The notes under the pieces are model-generated. The model was not told the origin of the DNA, did not search any database, and saw only the letters and a program-made list of their open reading frames with translations. Below are positions 37,592 through 48,602 of a stretch of DNA of 64,000 bases, one piece after another. The position numbers and the translations under genes are program-made. How positions within the stretch are numbered: the stretch's first letter is position 1; the number at the start of each line of letters is the position of its first letter. The stretch spans positions 496,001 to 560,000 of the forward strand of contig NZ_CP135990.1 of NCBI RefSeq assembly GCF_030315915.2, written 5' to 3'. This DNA is from Providencia zhijiangensis (GTDB taxonomy: Bacteria > Pseudomonadota > Gammaproteobacteria > Enterobacterales > Enterobacteriaceae).

Positions 37592-38788
37592 ATGAGCCCT
37601 GCTAATTCGAGTTTTCAACATTTTCGACGTTCTGCTTCTTTTGCTATTTTTACGATTACAACCAGCATCGCCGTTATCGGCATTGTGATTGGTCTCAGCA
37701 TCCCTATGGTGGCGCTGCGACTGAATAATTTTGGTGTGGGTGAGCTGTACATTGGCATTATCTCTGCGGCTCCGGCTTTGGGGATGTTTTTAATTGCCCC
37801 AGTGGTACAGCGCATTGTGAAGTGGTGTGGAAAGCGTAAAGCGATGTTAATCGCGACGGTGATCTCCGCTATTAGCTTACTGCCACTATTGAGTTCCCTA
37901 CCTTTATGGCTGCTTTTTCCTTTACGGTTGATTACGGGACTTGCGAGCGGGGTGATGATTTGTTTGGGGGAAACATGGATCAACGAATTATCCCCTGAAA
38001 ACAAGCGAGGGCGTATATTGGCGATTTACACGACGGTATTTACCGTTAGCCAATTATTAGGTCCGTCATTTATTGCCTATTATGGTGTGGAAGATAAATC
38101 GCCGCTGTTTATTTGTACCTTGATTCACTTAATTTCTGTGGCTTTATTTCTACTTATGGATCAAAAAGTGGGAGATAGGCTCGCAGAAACGGCGTCAGAA
38201 TCTAACTTTTCAATTGTGCAGTTCGTGAAAGTTGCTCCTGGAATTTGTGCCGGAATTCTATTTTTTGCTTTTTTCGATGGCACTATCCTGTCAATGTTCC
38301 CAATTTACGGGATGGGTATGGGGCATACCGAGGCGGTTGCGGCGATGATGATCAGCGCAATTTTGGCGGGAGATGCGATTATGCAAATGCCATTTGGTTG
38401 GTTAGCTGACCATATGAATCGCGAAAAACTGTACCGAATTTGCGGCGTGGTGACGTTAGGGGCAAGTATGTTGCTACCGTTCTTAATTACGCACACTTAC
38501 TTTATTTGGATTTTACTGTTTGTGTTGGGGGCGACGGCTGGGGCCATTTACACTATCGCTTTAGTACAGATTGGCCAATACTTCAGAGGGAATGAGCTGA
38601 TTATAGCCAACGCCGCAGCGGCAATGTTATGGGGAATTGGTAACCTTTCTGGTCCATTGTTGGCTGGCGCTGCAACGGCGATTTCGCCATCAGGTCTGCC
38701 GATATTATTGATTGGAATAGCGGGACTATTTTTATGGTTTACCCGTGAAAAATATGGCGCTCAAGCCATTGAGCAACAAGCTCAGTAA
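37592..38788 (+). CDS. MFS transporter, YcaD-like
   Basis: An inner-membrane protein of 398 aa with 12 predicted helices. Helix 4 to loop carries LITGLASGVMICLGETWINELSPENKRGR, the pattern of the YcaD-like MFS group, and a second-half FGWLADHMNREK is the repeated MFS loop motif. The substrate is unknown; related proteins are annotated as drug or metabolite exporters. The Shine-Dalgarno sequence is weak. The divergent XRE-cupin regulator is the likely controller, an arrangement typical of inducible efflux. Confidence 0.85.
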   Translation: MSPANSSFQHFRRSASFAIFTITTSIAVIGIVIGLSIPMVALRLNNFGVGELYIGIISAAPALGMFLIAPVVQRIVKWCGKRKAMLIATVISAISLLPLLSSLPLWLLFPLRLITGLASGVMICLGETWINELSPENKRGRILAIYTTVFTVSQLLGPSFIAYYGVEDKSPLFICTLIHLISVALFLLMDQKVGDRLAETASESNFSIVQFVKVAPGICAGILFFAFFDGTILSMFPIYGMGMGHTEAVAAMMISAILAGDAIMQMPFGWLADHMNREKLYRICGVVTLGASMLLPFLITHTYFIWILLFVLGATAGAIYTIALVQIGQYFRGNELIIANAAAAMLWGIGNLSGPLLAGAATAISPSGLPILLIGIAGLFLWFTREKYGAQAIEQQAQ

Positions 38789-38811
38789 CATTTTTTATCC
38801 TCAATATATAA

Positions 38812-38848
38812 AAAAATCCCCGGGTTCAGTTCTGGCTCGGGGATTTTT
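38812..38848. terminator. Bidirectional terminator, MFS gene / glycosyltransferase gene
   Basis: AAAAATCCCCGGG and CTCGGGGATTTTT pair around a 12-base loop, with A and T runs at both ends serving both convergent genes. Confidence 0.92.
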
Positions 38849-38860
38849 ATTCGCTATCAA

Positions 38861-40546
38861 CTATTCTGTCACTCGATAAACCACTAAATTCTCGCGGAAT
38901 TCATCAGGACGATGATTTGACCAAAACAATTTCATGCCTTCAGGCGCAGGTTGAATTTCTTTGGATAACACAATCAGCCAGCGGCACTGTTGCGGCTTCT
39001 CAAACTCCAGCTGCCTTTGATGCAAAATACCCGTGTAGTAATAGAGCATCGGTGCTTCGGATTCCCCAAGGTTTTCGGAAGCCATACAGTCATTCTGGGT
39101 AAATTGCCCTTCTAAATGATGACGAAGGTCTACAAAAACGCCTTCGTAGCCTTTTGAATAATCAATCCAACCAACAAACAATGTGAGAATAATGCTCCAC
39201 ACGCTCACCATCCCCAGAGACCAGTTTCTTATCGCTTGGAAAGCGCTGTCTGAAGAGGAAATAAGACGATTGCGGAAGAACCAAAAACAGGTAATAAAAA
39301 TGCCCGCTATCAACGCAAACACAGAAAAATGCATTTGGTAATCAAGCGGTAACCAACGACCAAAAACAGGTAACCATTGGGCGTGATGACCCGTTAATAC
39401 GATAACGTAGCAAGCCCACAGAAAGAGAATTAACCCAGACCAGAAAAAGGCAGCGAAGCGTGCAAATGCGTTCAAGGTTTTCTCTGAAAACCAGCCAAGA
39501 GCCTGCACGCCGAGGATCGCCATCGGAGCAATAAAGGGCAGCAAATAGAGCGCTCGCCCACTGGCAGACATTTGCAAGAATGCGATGCCAAGGACAGGAA
39601 ATATGGCAATCAAATATTCATTATGATCGCGCAGGCGTTTGAGTGGATGACGTAAAAAATAGGTTGTCGCTAGTAGCCCTGCAGGAAGGGCAAAGAATGC
39701 AATAGCGGAAGGAATTCGCGTGAAATTGGCTTTAGCTCCTAACTTTTCAACGGAAAATCCAAGGAAACGGCCAATATTATTTTCCCAAAACCAAGTCACG
39801 AACAGCTCGGGATGCTGCACATACAGCATAATTGGCCAAGGCAGGATAGCGATGAGAGAGACTAAGCCTGCGAATAGCGCGGGTAACCAAAACTGTTTAG
39901 ACTGGCACTGAGCGAGAAACACAGGTGCCAAAAATAGGCTGATCCACAGAACGCCAGGAATAAATACGCCTTTAGATAAGGTGGTGATAATGGTTCCAAG
40001 GCAGAGCCAGAAGGCGGACGTAGCAATTTTCTGTTGCTGAATTAACCCTAATAAGCCATATAAGCCGATGGTAGCCCCTGTAATTAACGAAACATCCGTG
40101 AACATTTCATGGGTGTGTCGCAATATTCCCGGCGCACAAACGTACAGTGCAAAGGCTGTCCAAATACGGGCATCAGAAAAACTGTCAGATTTAAAAAAGC
40201 GGCGAGCTAATAAAACAAAAAAATAAAAATTAATAATAGAGAAAAATAAACTGGCGCTGCGTGCGGCATCGTATAGCGGCATCACTCCAGATAATAAATG
40301 AGAGAAAATCGTCGCCGTCCAATAATAGAATGGCGGTTTTTCCATAAAAGGCTCGCCCGCATTGGTCGGTACCAGCCAATTTCCAGTTTCATACATGGTT
40401 TGAATAATACCGAAACTGTAGTTTTCATCTTGCTTCCATGGGCTATGCCCATAAATCCCGGGAAGGAGATAAATCAGTAAAAATACAGCAAAAAGTATTA
40501 AGGCACTTTTTGGCATTGTTTTAATTGAGGCTGTAATGGTTGACAT
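38861..40546 (-). CDS. ArnT-like membrane glycosyltransferase (GT39/GT83)
   Basis: A 561-aa polytopic membrane protein of the PMT/ArnT superfamily, which uses polyprenyl-phosphate-linked sugars on the periplasmic face. The first periplasmic loop has the catalytic-type acidic pair in SPWKQDENYSFGI and the downstream EKPPFYYWTA motif, both typical of the superfamily. About 12 hydrophobic helices are followed by a soluble C-terminal domain. It is not in an arn operon, so lipid A aminoarabinosylation cannot be assumed. No Shine-Dalgarno is visible; ATG 40516 (MPKSALIL) is an alternative start. It appears to be monocistronic. Confidence 0.82.
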   Translation of the reverse strand: MSTITASIKTMPKSALILFAVFLLIYLLPGIYGHSPWKQDENYSFGIIQTMYETGNWLVPTNAGEPFMEKPPFYYWTATIFSHLLSGVMPLYDAARSASLFFSIINFYFFVLLARRFFKSDSFSDARIWTAFALYVCAPGILRHTHEMFTDVSLITGATIGLYGLLGLIQQQKIATSAFWLCLGTIITTLSKGVFIPGVLWISLFLAPVFLAQCQSKQFWLPALFAGLVSLIAILPWPIMLYVQHPELFVTWFWENNIGRFLGFSVEKLGAKANFTRIPSAIAFFALPAGLLATTYFLRHPLKRLRDHNEYLIAIFPVLGIAFLQMSASGRALYLLPFIAPMAILGVQALGWFSEKTLNAFARFAAFFWSGLILFLWACYVIVLTGHHAQWLPVFGRWLPLDYQMHFSVFALIAGIFITCFWFFRNRLISSSDSAFQAIRNWSLGMVSVWSIILTLFVGWIDYSKGYEGVFVDLRHHLEGQFTQNDCMASENLGESEAPMLYYYTGILHQRQLEFEKPQQCRWLIVLSKEIQPAPEGMKLFWSNHRPDEFRENLVVYRVTE

Positions 40547-41100
40547 AATATTTATAGCGAGTGTTAAGTATTATTAAAAAATATATTTATAAAAATAATC
40601 ACCAGAGAAATGAGTTATTTAATTAGTATTAGAGAATAAATACTTTCATAAACAGATTATTTATTAAAAACTCAATATTAGTGGGGATTTTAGCAACACT
40701 CTTCCGCATGTATTTAAACAAAGGGTATATAGAACGAAATATGACTGACTTTTATGGAGGATTGTAAAAATACGGCGTAGTTTTTATGGTTTTTGGCTAA
40801 AAAGCAGCCAATCATAAAACACTTGATCAATTCCCCCCTTTCGAACGATAATTACGCTCTTCACAATTCGCCTCGCTTTGTTCTGAAAGCCAAACGTTTG
40901 CGCACTGTTCCTAGAGAGTCATTCTGTTTACCAGTTATCTCGGTTCAGTAAATATTTTTTCAAAAAGGTAATCGTTTACGTGAGTTTCAGTTTGAGGCGA
41001 TATTCGCTAAGTCACCAAGCAAAAAATGAATAAATGCTTATGAAAAGCTTAGCAAAAATAGTGATATAGAATTTTCTAAAATTAATAGCAGAGGTATACC
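40547..41100. promoter_or_regulatory. Long gap between the glycosyltransferase and ghxP genes
   Basis: This 554-bp stretch holds no convincing ORF. The half near 40547-40720 is very AT-rich and should contain the glycosyltransferase promoter. The half near ghxP contains the PurR operator, leaving about 197 bp between operator and start codon. Confidence 0.6.
40888..40903 (+). promoter_or_regulatory. PurR operator upstream of ghxP
   Basis: AGCCAAACGTTTGCGC matches the PurR consensus ACGCAAACGTTTGCGT closely, with the intact central AAACGTTT palindrome. PurR with hypoxanthine or guanine would repress the purine permease downstream. Confidence 0.85.
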
Positions 41101-42447
41101 ATGGCAGGCCAACAGGCTTCATCCAATTGCAAATTGGATTCATATTTTAAGATCACAGCGCGTGGCTCATCAGTGCGTCGCGAAATCATTGCGGGATTAA
41201 CGACATTCTTAGCGATGGTTTATTCTGTCATCGTCGTGCCGGGTATGTTAGGACAAGCAGGCTTCCCCCCTACTGCAGTATTTATCGCAACCTGTTTAGT
41301 CGCGGGTTTCGGTTCTTTATTAATGGGGTTATGGGCGAATCTGCCAATGGCAATTGGCTGTGCAATCTCATTAACGGCGTTTACCGCCTTTAGCTTAGTG
41401 TTAGGGCAACACATTAGTATTCCAGTTGCGCTGGGTGCCGTGTTCTTAATGGGGTGTTTATTCACCATTATTTCTGTGACAGGTATTCGTAGTTGGATTT
41501 TACGTAACATGCCAATGGGCGTGGCTCACGGTACGGGTATTGGCATCGGCCTGTTTTTACTCTTGATTGCAGCAACGGGCGTTGGCTTAGTGGTTAAAAA
41601 CCCAAATGCAGGCTTACCCGTTGCGCTGGGTGAATTTACTTCATTCCCTGTTTTAATGTCTCTGATTGGTTTAGCTGTAATTTTCGGTTTAGAAAAACGC
41701 CGTGTACCGGGCGGAGTGTTATTAGTCATTATCGCGATTTCGATTATTGGTTTGATTTTCGACCCTGCCGTTAAATACCAAGGTTTCTTTAAACTGCCTT
41801 CATTCGGTGAAGATGGTTTAGCGCTGATGTTCAGCATGGATATCATGGGTGCACTTCAAGCTGCGGTTCTGCCAAGCGTTCTGGCATTAGTAATGACGGC
41901 AGTTTTTGATGCAACGGGAACTATCCGCGCGGTTGCGGGTCAAGCGAACTTACTGGATAAAGACGGTCAGATTATCGATGGTGGAAAAGCGTTAACCGCT
42001 GACTCTGTCAGCAGCATTTTTGCTGGGGCGATCGGCGCATCACCAGCCGCGGTATATATCGAATCTGCAGCAGGAACCGCAGCAGGCGGTCGTACAGGTT
42101 TAACCGCTGTAGTTGTTGGTGTTTTATTCTTATTTATCTTGTTCTTATCGCCATTGTCTTATCTGGTACCTGCCTATGCAACGGCGCCAGCACTGATGTA
42201 TGTGGGTCTGTTGATGTTGAGCAATGTCTCGAAATTAGATTTCGATGATTTTGTGGATTCGATGTCAGGTTTACTGTGCGCGGTATTCATCGTATTAACC
42301 TGTAATATCGTCACCGGTATCATGCTAGGTTTCGCTTCACTGGTTATCGGGCGTATCTGTGCGGGTGAATGGCGTAAACTGAATATTGGTAGCGTGGTTA
42401 TCGCGGTTCTATTGGTAGCGTTTTATGCTGCCGACCTCGCTATCTAA
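41101..42447 (+). CDS. ghxP: Guanine/hypoxanthine permease GhxP
   Basis: Inner-membrane NCS2-family purine:H+ symporter of 448 aa. It tracks E. coli GhxP (YjcD) almost throughout: [17 protein letters not shown] near the N-terminus, [58 protein letters not shown]-type motif and the final [15 protein letters not shown]. These separate it from the adenine permeases AdeP/AdeQ. AGAGG lies ahead of the ATG. The PurR box upstream and yjcE downstream both match the E. coli context. Confidence 0.94.
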   Translation: MAGQQASSNCKLDSYFKITARGSSVRREIIAGLTTFLAMVYSVIVVPGMLGQAGFPPTAVFIATCLVAGFGSLLMGLWANLPMAIGCAISLTAFTAFSLVLGQHISIPVALGAVFLMGCLFTIISVTGIRSWILRNMPMGVAHGTGIGIGLFLLLIAATGVGLVVKNPNAGLPVALGEFTSFPVLMSLIGLAVIFGLEKRRVPGGVLLVIIAISIIGLIFDPAVKYQGFFKLPSFGEDGLALMFSMDIMGALQAAVLPSVLALVMTAVFDATGTIRAVAGQANLLDKDGQIIDGGKALTADSVSSIFAGAIGASPAAVYIESAAGTAAGGRTGLTAVVVGVLFLFILFLSPLSYLVPAYATAPALMYVGLLMLSNVSKLDFDDFVDSMSGLLCAVFIVLTCNIVTGIMLGFASLVIGRICAGEWRKLNIGSVVIAVLLVAFYAADLAI

Positions 42448-42463
42448 AGGTAATTCTAATGAT

Positions 42464-42489
42464 AGGGCGGCACCTGTTGTCGCCCTTTA
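42464..42489 (+). terminator. ghxP terminator
   Basis: AGGGCGGCA pairs with TGTCGCCCT around a five-base loop, with one G-U pair and a short TTTAA tail. The rest of the 42448-42739 gap is non-coding and carries the yjcE promoter, which I cannot pinpoint. Confidence 0.6.
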
Positions 42490-42739
42490 ACGGATTGTTG
42501 CGATTCGTTCTAAACTCCAAATTATTTTCCCGTCAGATAGCCTGTTAAGGATAGAATAGTGCTAAGGCGGTATATGAAGTGAAAATGCCTATTTTCAACC
42601 AGTGGCTGCCTTGACTGAAAATCTCATGGTCTGGACGGTGCTATCTCTTACTATGCGGCGGCAGGCAAATTTTGGGTTCTCCCGTTATACTTTAAGCTGC
42701 GATATTTAGGGTATGCATTAGTTAATAAGTAAGGGCAAC

Positions 42740-44389
42740 ATGGAAATTTTCTTTACTATTCTGATTTTGATCTTGGCTGTCTCTGTTTCTGGTGTGGTGA
42801 CGAAAGTCATTCCCATCCGTATTCCCCTTCCTCTTATTCAAATTGCTATCGGTGCATTATTAGCGTGGCCTCAATTTGGGTTACATGTCTCTTTTGACCC
42901 CGAACTCTTTATGGTTCTGTTGATTCCACCGTTGTTATTCGTCGATGGTTGGAAAACCCCTACCCGTGAATTTTTCCAGAATGGACGAGAAATTTTCATT
43001 CTGGTATTAGTGCTAGTGTTAGTAACCGTTATCGGGATTGGTTATCTGATTTACTGGTTGATGCCTGGTATCCCACTTATTGCCGCCTTTGCGCTGGCTG
43101 CGGTACTTTCCCCAACAGATGCGGTGGCATTGTCCTCTATCGTCGGGAAAGGGCGAATTCCCAAGCGCATGATGAGCGTACTCGAAGGGGAAGCGTTGAT
43201 GAACGATGCTTCCGGTCTGGTGGCGTTGAAGTTCGCCGTGGCGATTGCCATGGGAACGATGGTCTTCAGCGTATCGGGCGTTACAATCGAATTCTTTAAA
43301 GTCGCAGTCGGTGGCCTGTTGGCAGGTGTTGCTGTGACGTGGTTATACAGTAAGTCTCTGCGCTTAATGAGCCGCTGGAGTGGGGATGACCCCGCAACAC
43401 AAATCGTCTTCATGCTGTTGTTACCATTCGCTTCCTACATGATTGCGGAACATATCGGTTTCTCGGGGATTCTGGCGGCGGTTGCTGCGGGTATGACTAT
43501 CACCAAATCCGGTGTTATCCGTAATGCGCCTTTGGCGATGCGTTTACGTGCTGATAGCGTCTGGTCGATGTTAGAGTTTGTCTTTAACGGCTTAGTGTTC
43601 ATTATGCTCGGTTTGCAATTACCGGGGATTTGGGAAACCTCAGTTATTCAAGCAGAACTCGACCCAAGCGTTGAAACTTGGATGCTGTTTACTGCCGTTG
43701 TTATTATCTATTTTGCCTTGCTGATTTTACGTTTCTGCTGGCTATGGTTGATGAAGAGATTCAGCCGTCTGTTCCTGAAAAAACGCCCATTACAGTTCGC
43801 GAGCTATACCGTCCGTGAATTGTGGTTAGCGTCGTTTGCCGGGGTTCGTGGGGCAATTACCTTAGCCGGTGTGCTCTCGGTGCCATTGTTTCTCACCGAT
43901 GGTTCTCCGTTCCCTGCAAGGTACCAGCTAGTGTTTATCGCCGCAGGGGTCATTTTATTCTCCATTTTTGCGGGCGTTGTGGCGTTACCGCTTCTGCTGC
44001 GCAATTTTAAAGTGGGGGATAAAGAGGCGGATATCAACGAGATCCGTATGGCGAAAGCCGCAATGGCCGAAGTGGCGATTGTCAGCTTGAACAAGATGCA
44101 AGAGCGTTTATCGGCGGATGTGGAAGAGCAATTAGACTCGGAAGACATCAACGAAGTCGCGACAAGGGTGATTGGTCATTTACGCCGTCGAACCGCAGAC
44201 CAAGACGAGATGGAACATAACTTGCAGATTGAAGATCTTGAACGGCGTTTTCGCTTAACGGCGCTACGTGCAGAACGCGGTGAGCTCTATCACTTACGCG
44301 CAACACGAAAAATTAGCAATGAAACCTTGCAAAGTTTGCTGGTGGACCTGGATTTATTAGAAGCCGTACTGATCGAAAAAGAGCATTAA
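42740..44389 (+). CDS. yjcE: YjcE-type Na+/H+ antiporter (CPA1)
   Basis: A 549-aa inner-membrane CPA1 cation/proton antiporter, the exact length of E. coli YjcE. The amphipathic ion-path motifs are visible: LSPTDAVALSSI (PTD region), GEALMNDASGLVALKFA (ND-type helix) and the later FAGVRGAITLAG. A cytosolic C-terminal tail of about 120 aa rich in charged helices follows. AAGGG precedes the ATG. The order ghxP-yjcE is as in E. coli. The true ion preference has not been settled for this group. Confidence 0.92.
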   Translation: MEIFFTILILILAVSVSGVVTKVIPIRIPLPLIQIAIGALLAWPQFGLHVSFDPELFMVLLIPPLLFVDGWKTPTREFFQNGREIFILVLVLVLVTVIGIGYLIYWLMPGIPLIAAFALAAVLSPTDAVALSSIVGKGRIPKRMMSVLEGEALMNDASGLVALKFAVAIAMGTMVFSVSGVTIEFFKVAVGGLLAGVAVTWLYSKSLRLMSRWSGDDPATQIVFMLLLPFASYMIAEHIGFSGILAAVAAGMTITKSGVIRNAPLAMRLRADSVWSMLEFVFNGLVFIMLGLQLPGIWETSVIQAELDPSVETWMLFTAVVIIYFALLILRFCWLWLMKRFSRLFLKKRPLQFASYTVRELWLASFAGVRGAITLAGVLSVPLFLTDGSPFPARYQLVFIAAGVILFSIFAGVVALPLLLRNFKVGDKEADINEIRMAKAAMAEVAIVSLNKMQERLSADVEEQLDSEDINEVATRVIGHLRRRTADQDEMEHNLQIEDLERRFRLTALRAERGELYHLRATRKISNETLQSLLVDLDLLEAVLIEKEH

Positions 44390-44455
44390 AACGAAAAAAC
44401 GAGTATTCTACGGGCATCTTGTTTGTTAAATCATTGTGCTTGAGAGTGAACAACA

Positions 44456-45343
44456 ATGTGGTTACTCGTTTTCACGACGCTGCTCTGGGCAGCGTCTTTT
44501 AGTTTAATGGGGGAATACCTCGCAGGGCAGGTAGATAGCTGGCTATCTGTGCTTATCCGCGTGAGTTTAGCCTCTTTGGTATTCCTACCTTTCCTGCGTT
44601 GGCGCAACTTCAGTGCCAAAGTGATCTCACTGTATATGCTAGTGGGCGCTTGCCAGCTGGGGATCATGTATTACTTTGTTTTCCAAGCCTATAAATACCT
44701 GAGCGTGGCAGAATTTTTGCTATTTACGGTATTAACTCCGCTATATGTCACGTTGATTTACGATCTTTTAGAGCGCCAGCGACTACGTAAAGGCTACCTG
44801 TTTAGCTCGATATTAGCCGTGATTGGTGCTGCCATTATTCGTTATGATCACCTTAGCGAATCATTCTGGATTGGATTGATGTTTGTGCAGCTTGCCAACA
44901 TCTTCTTTGCACTTGGACAAGTGGGCTATAAGCGCTTAATGGAAGTGCATCCGATCCCCCAGCATCAAGCCTTTTCATGGTTCTACCTCGGTGCGACGTT
45001 GATTGCCTTGGTGGGATGGCTACTGTTTGGAAATAAGGCGATGGTGCCGACAAGCCAAGCTCAATGGATAGTTTTACTCTGGTTGGGTGTGGTTGCGTCG
45101 GGGATTGGTTATTTTCTGTGGAACTATGGCGCCACAAAAGTGGATGCCGGAACCCTCGCGATAATGAATAACATGATGGTTCCAGCCGGTTTATTAGTGA
45201 ATTTTGCCATTTGGCAGCAACATCCTAATTGGCTCAGTTTTACCATTGGGTCGAGCCTGATAATTGCGTCTCTGTGGGTGCATAAGCGCTGGATCCTCGC
45301 ACCGGCTTCACGTAAGACAAATTCTCCACCGCGTGATCAGTAG
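44456..45343 (+). CDS. yigM: YigM, DMT-family biotin transporter
   Basis: A 295-aa EamA/DMT-superfamily membrane protein with ten predicted helices in two repeats. It follows E. coli YigM closely ([66 protein letters not shown]). YigM is reported as a biotin importer in E. coli. Its 3' end overlaps the convergent metR coding sequence by 104 bp; both C-termini keep near-family length, so the overlap looks real and not a start or stop error. Confidence 0.9.
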   Translation: MWLLVFTTLLWAASFSLMGEYLAGQVDSWLSVLIRVSLASLVFLPFLRWRNFSAKVISLYMLVGACQLGIMYYFVFQAYKYLSVAEFLLFTVLTPLYVTLIYDLLERQRLRKGYLFSSILAVIGAAIIRYDHLSESFWIGLMFVQLANIFFALGQVGYKRLMEVHPIPQHQAFSWFYLGATLIALVGWLLFGNKAMVPTSQAQWIVLLWLGVVASGIGYFLWNYGATKVDAGTLAIMNNMMVPAGLLVNFAIWQQHPNWLSFTIGSSLIIASLWVHKRWILAPASRKTNSPPRDQ

Positions 45344-46196
45344 CGGTATTGGTAAATGTTTCAATGGCTGGCTGGCGCTGTTCCCCTTCACGACATGCAG
45401 CGTACAGTCGGCTCCATAACCCACTTCCTAAAGTTTTCGTTGTAATCAAACCTTGCTTTTCAAAGGAATCCACCGCCCAGTGTGGCAGTGCCGCAATCCC
45501 CATTTTAGCCGCCACCATCTGAATTAAAATCAGCGTATTGTCGACGGTTTTGATATTGGGTGAAATACCGGCTGGCTGTAAAAAATGACGCCAGATATCA
45601 AAACGTTGACGCTGAACTGGATAAATCAGCAATGTCTCTTTGGCAAGATCATGAGGCTCAATTAACGGTTTTTTAGCTAAAGGGTGGTCATTCGCTACCA
45701 CCAGTTTCACTTCATAATCAAACATCGGCGTGTAGTGCAAATCTTGATCCGCCAGAATATCAGAGGTCATCACGATATCTAATTCCCGCGAAAGTAATTC
45801 AGGCTGCGGGTCAAAGGTCACGCCAGATTTAAAATCAACGGTCACTTGTGGCCATGCTTGCCTAAACTGTTGCAATGCAGGGGTTAGCCACTGAATACAG
45901 CTGTGGCATTCAATCGCGATACGTAAAGTACTGACCGTCGGTTCATTGCAGACACGAATGGCATCTTTCACCATTGGCAAAATACGTTGCGCTAGTTGCA
46001 GCAGAACTTCCCCTTGCGGCGTGAAATGGACGGGCTGAGTTTTACGAACAAACAGTTTGTAGCCTAAGCGATGCTCTAAATCACTAAATTGGTGAGATAG
46101 CGCAGACTGAGTCTGGTGCAGGTGCGTCGCAGTGGCAGCTAATGATCCGTATTGGCTGAGCGCCTGCAACGTTTTTAAATGTTTTAATTCGATCAT
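45240..46196 (-). CDS. metR: MetR, LysR-type activator of methionine synthesis
   Basis: A 318-aa LysR regulator (E. coli MetR 317). The N-terminal HTH ([36 protein letters not shown]) and the homocysteine-sensing effector domain match MetR. It is divergent from metE, which it activates with homocysteine as co-effector. I saw no clean TGAAN5TTCA site in the 108-bp gap, so MetR sites are either degenerate or inside metR. The 3' end overlaps yigM antisense. Confidence 0.94.
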   Translation of the reverse strand: MIELKHLKTLQALSQYGSLAATATHLHQTQSALSHQFSDLEHRLGYKLFVRKTQPVHFTPQGEVLLQLAQRILPMVKDAIRVCNEPTVSTLRIAIECHSCIQWLTPALQQFRQAWPQVTVDFKSGVTFDPQPELLSRELDIVMTSDILADQDLHYTPMFDYEVKLVVANDHPLAKKPLIEPHDLAKETLLIYPVQRQRFDIWRHFLQPAGISPNIKTVDNTLILIQMVAAKMGIAALPHWAVDSFEKQGLITTKTLGSGLWSRLYAACREGEQRQPAIETFTNTATDHAVENLSYVKPVRGSSAYAPTETQLSGSTQW

Positions 46197-46260
46197 GAGA
46201 AACCTTCAAGTAGACGATGAATAATTTGCGCTTGTGCTTTATACAGTACCTGTTGATTAT

Positions 46261-46284
46261 AGATGTGTAAACATCTAGACGGCT
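46261..46284 (+). promoter_or_regulatory. Three tandem MetJ boxes before metE
   Basis: The consecutive 8-mers AGATGTGT, AAACATCT and AGACGGCT match the met box AGACGTCT at 6, 6 and 7 of 8 positions. Cooperative MetJ-SAM binding here would repress metE and perhaps metR. Confidence 0.8.
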
Positions 46285-46304
46285 AAATATTTTAAGGGGT
46301 CAAT

Positions 46305-48584
46305 ATGTCTGTTATAAATCATACACTTGGTTTTCCACGTGTCGGTCTGAAAAGAGAACTCAAACGTGCACAAGAAGATTATTGGGCAGGCAAAATTGAC
46401 CAATCTGCACTTCTTGAAACAGGTTACCAATTACGTGTTCGTCACTGGGAACAACAAAAAAATGCAGGTGTAGACCTGCTACCCGTCGGTGACTTTGCGT
46501 GGTATGACCAAGTTTTAACCACTAGTTTATTACTAGGAAACGTTCCGCCGCGTCATCAAAATGAAGATGGCTCTGTTGATTTAGATACCTTATTCCGTGT
46601 AGCTCGGGGTCGTGCGCCAACAGGCAAGCCAGCGGCAGCGGGAGAAATGACGAAATGGTTTAATACTAACTATCACTACATCGTGCCGGAATTCCAGCAA
46701 GGGCAACAATTTAAGCTGTCGTGGAATCAACTGTTTGACGAAGTCGACGAAGCGTTAAAACTCGGTCATAACGTTAAGCCTGTCGTCATTGGCCCGATTA
46801 CCTATTTGTGGTTAGGAAAAGTGAAGGGACCTGCCTTCGATCGTCTATCGTTACTGAAAGATTTACTGCCTGTTTACCAAGAAATTCTAACTAGACTGGC
46901 TGAAAAAGGCGTGGAGTGGTTGCAAATTGACGAGCCCGCATTGGTACTCGATTTACCTCTCGAATGGCAGAACGCGTATCAACAAGCGTATCAATCCCTA
47001 GCTGGTAAAACTAACTTATTGTTAACCACCTATTTTGACGGTATTAGCCATCACTTGGATGTAATTAAACAACTGCCAGTGCAAGGGCTGCATGTGGATG
47101 TGGTTGCGGGCAAGGATGATATCGCGGCACTACATCAAGCGCTTCCTAAGGACTGGGTGCTTTCACTAGGGTTAATTAACGGCCGCAACGTATGGAAAGG
47201 GGATTTAGGCGAGAAATTCCAACGGGTGAAACCGCTGCTAGGGGAGCGTACTCTGTGGGTCGGTTCATCTTGCTCGTTACTGCATAGCCCAATTGATTTA
47301 AATGATGAGACGCGTCTGGATGCCGAAGTGAAAAGCTGGTTTGCATTTGCGCTGCAAAAATGTGAAGAACTGGCGCTATTGACGAAAACACTCAATCAAC
47401 CAACGGCAGAAAACATCGCAGCGCTAGAAACCTATAGTGCGCCAATTCGTGCTCGCCGCACCTCTTCTCGAGTCAATAATACGCAGGTCGCTCAGCGCTT
47501 AGCGGCAATTAACGCGAAAGATACCGAGCGTACTCGCCCTTATGTAGAGCGTACTGAACTTCAGCGCCAACGTTTTAATCTGCCATTGTGGCCAACCACG
47601 ACGATTGGCTCTTTCCCACAAACCAGTGAAATTCGTTCTTTGCGTCTTGATTTCAAAAAAGGCAATGTGGATCAACTGAATTACCGTACCAGTATCAGTG
47701 AGCACATCAAACAAGCGATCAAGGAGCAGGAGCTACTGGATATTGACGTCCTCGTGCATGGTGAAGCTGAGCGAAATGACATGGTGGAATATTTCGGTGA
47801 ACACTTTGATGGCTATGTCTTTACGCAAAATGGTTGGGTACAGAGTTACGGTTCTCGCTGCGTGAAGCCACCGGTGATCATCGGTGATATTAGCCGCCCA
47901 GAAGCCATTACCGTGGAGTGGGCCAAGTATGCGCAGTCGTTGACGGATAAACCGGTGAAAGGAATGCTGACAGGCCCGGTAACAATCCTGTGCTGGTCAT
48001 TCCCTCGGGAAGATGTCAGTCGTGAAACAATAGCCAAGCAAATTGCGCTGGCATTGCGTGACGAAGTGGATGATTTACAAAAAGCGGGTATTGGCATCAT
48101 TCAGATTGATGAGCCTGCATTACGTGAAGGGCTGCCGCTGCGTCGCGATGAATGGAATGACTATCTGACTTGGGCGGTAGATGCCTTTAAATTAAGTGCC
48201 GCTATCGCCGATGATGAGACACAGATTCACACCCATATGTGTTATTGCGAGTTCAATGACATCATGGATTCGATTGCTGCGCTGGATGCTGATGTGATCA
48301 CCATTGAAACCTCGCGCTCGGATATGGATTTATTAGATGCATTCGAAGATTTTGATTACCCAAATGAAATTGGTCCGGGGGTTTATGATATTCACTCGCC
48401 TAACGTCCCAAATGTAGAGTGGATTGTGGCGCTATTACGTAAGGCTGCACAGCGAGTTCCCGTGGAGCGTTTATGGGTGAACCCAGACTGCGGTTTAAAA
48501 ACTCGGGGATGGGCGGAGACTCGCCAAGCTCTGGCTAACATGGTGGAAGCGGCGAAAAAACTGCGAAATGAGTATCAAAACTAG
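46305..48584 (+). CDS. metE: Cobalamin-independent methionine synthase
   Basis: A 759-aa zinc enzyme transferring methyl from methyltetrahydrofolate-polyglutamate to homocysteine. The N-terminal half begins with [20 protein letters not shown]; the catalytic C-terminal half starts near 430 ([13 protein letters not shown]) and carries zinc ligands in HTHMCYCEF and in [11 protein letters not shown]. Length is near E. coli MetE (753). AAGGGG precedes the ATG. MetJ boxes and divergent metR give the standard double control. Confidence 0.97.
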   Translation: MSVINHTLGFPRVGLKRELKRAQEDYWAGKIDQSALLETGYQLRVRHWEQQKNAGVDLLPVGDFAWYDQVLTTSLLLGNVPPRHQNEDGSVDLDTLFRVARGRAPTGKPAAAGEMTKWFNTNYHYIVPEFQQGQQFKLSWNQLFDEVDEALKLGHNVKPVVIGPITYLWLGKVKGPAFDRLSLLKDLLPVYQEILTRLAEKGVEWLQIDEPALVLDLPLEWQNAYQQAYQSLAGKTNLLLTTYFDGISHHLDVIKQLPVQGLHVDVVAGKDDIAALHQALPKDWVLSLGLINGRNVWKGDLGEKFQRVKPLLGERTLWVGSSCSLLHSPIDLNDETRLDAEVKSWFAFALQKCEELALLTKTLNQPTAENIAALETYSAPIRARRTSSRVNNTQVAQRLAAINAKDTERTRPYVERTELQRQRFNLPLWPTTTIGSFPQTSEIRSLRLDFKKGNVDQLNYRTSISEHIKQAIKEQELLDIDVLVHGEAERNDMVEYFGEHFDGYVFTQNGWVQSYGSRCVKPPVIIGDISRPEAITVEWAKYAQSLTDKPVKGMLTGPVTILCWSFPREDVSRETIAKQIALALRDEVDDLQKAGIGIIQIDEPALREGLPLRRDEWNDYLTWAVDAFKLSAAIADDETQIHTHMCYCEFNDIMDSIAALDADVITIETSRSDMDLLDAFEDFDYPNEIGPGVYDIHSPNVPNVEWIVALLRKAAQRVPVERLWVNPDCGLKTRGWAETRQALANMVEAAKKLRNEYQN

Positions 48585-48602
48585 TAACAAGTTAGTTTAG
48601 TA

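Noticed and set aside
46197-46304. A MetR site between metR and metE
   Set aside because: TTCA and TGAA occur but in outward order, not as TGAA-N5-TTCA, so only the MetJ boxes are reported.
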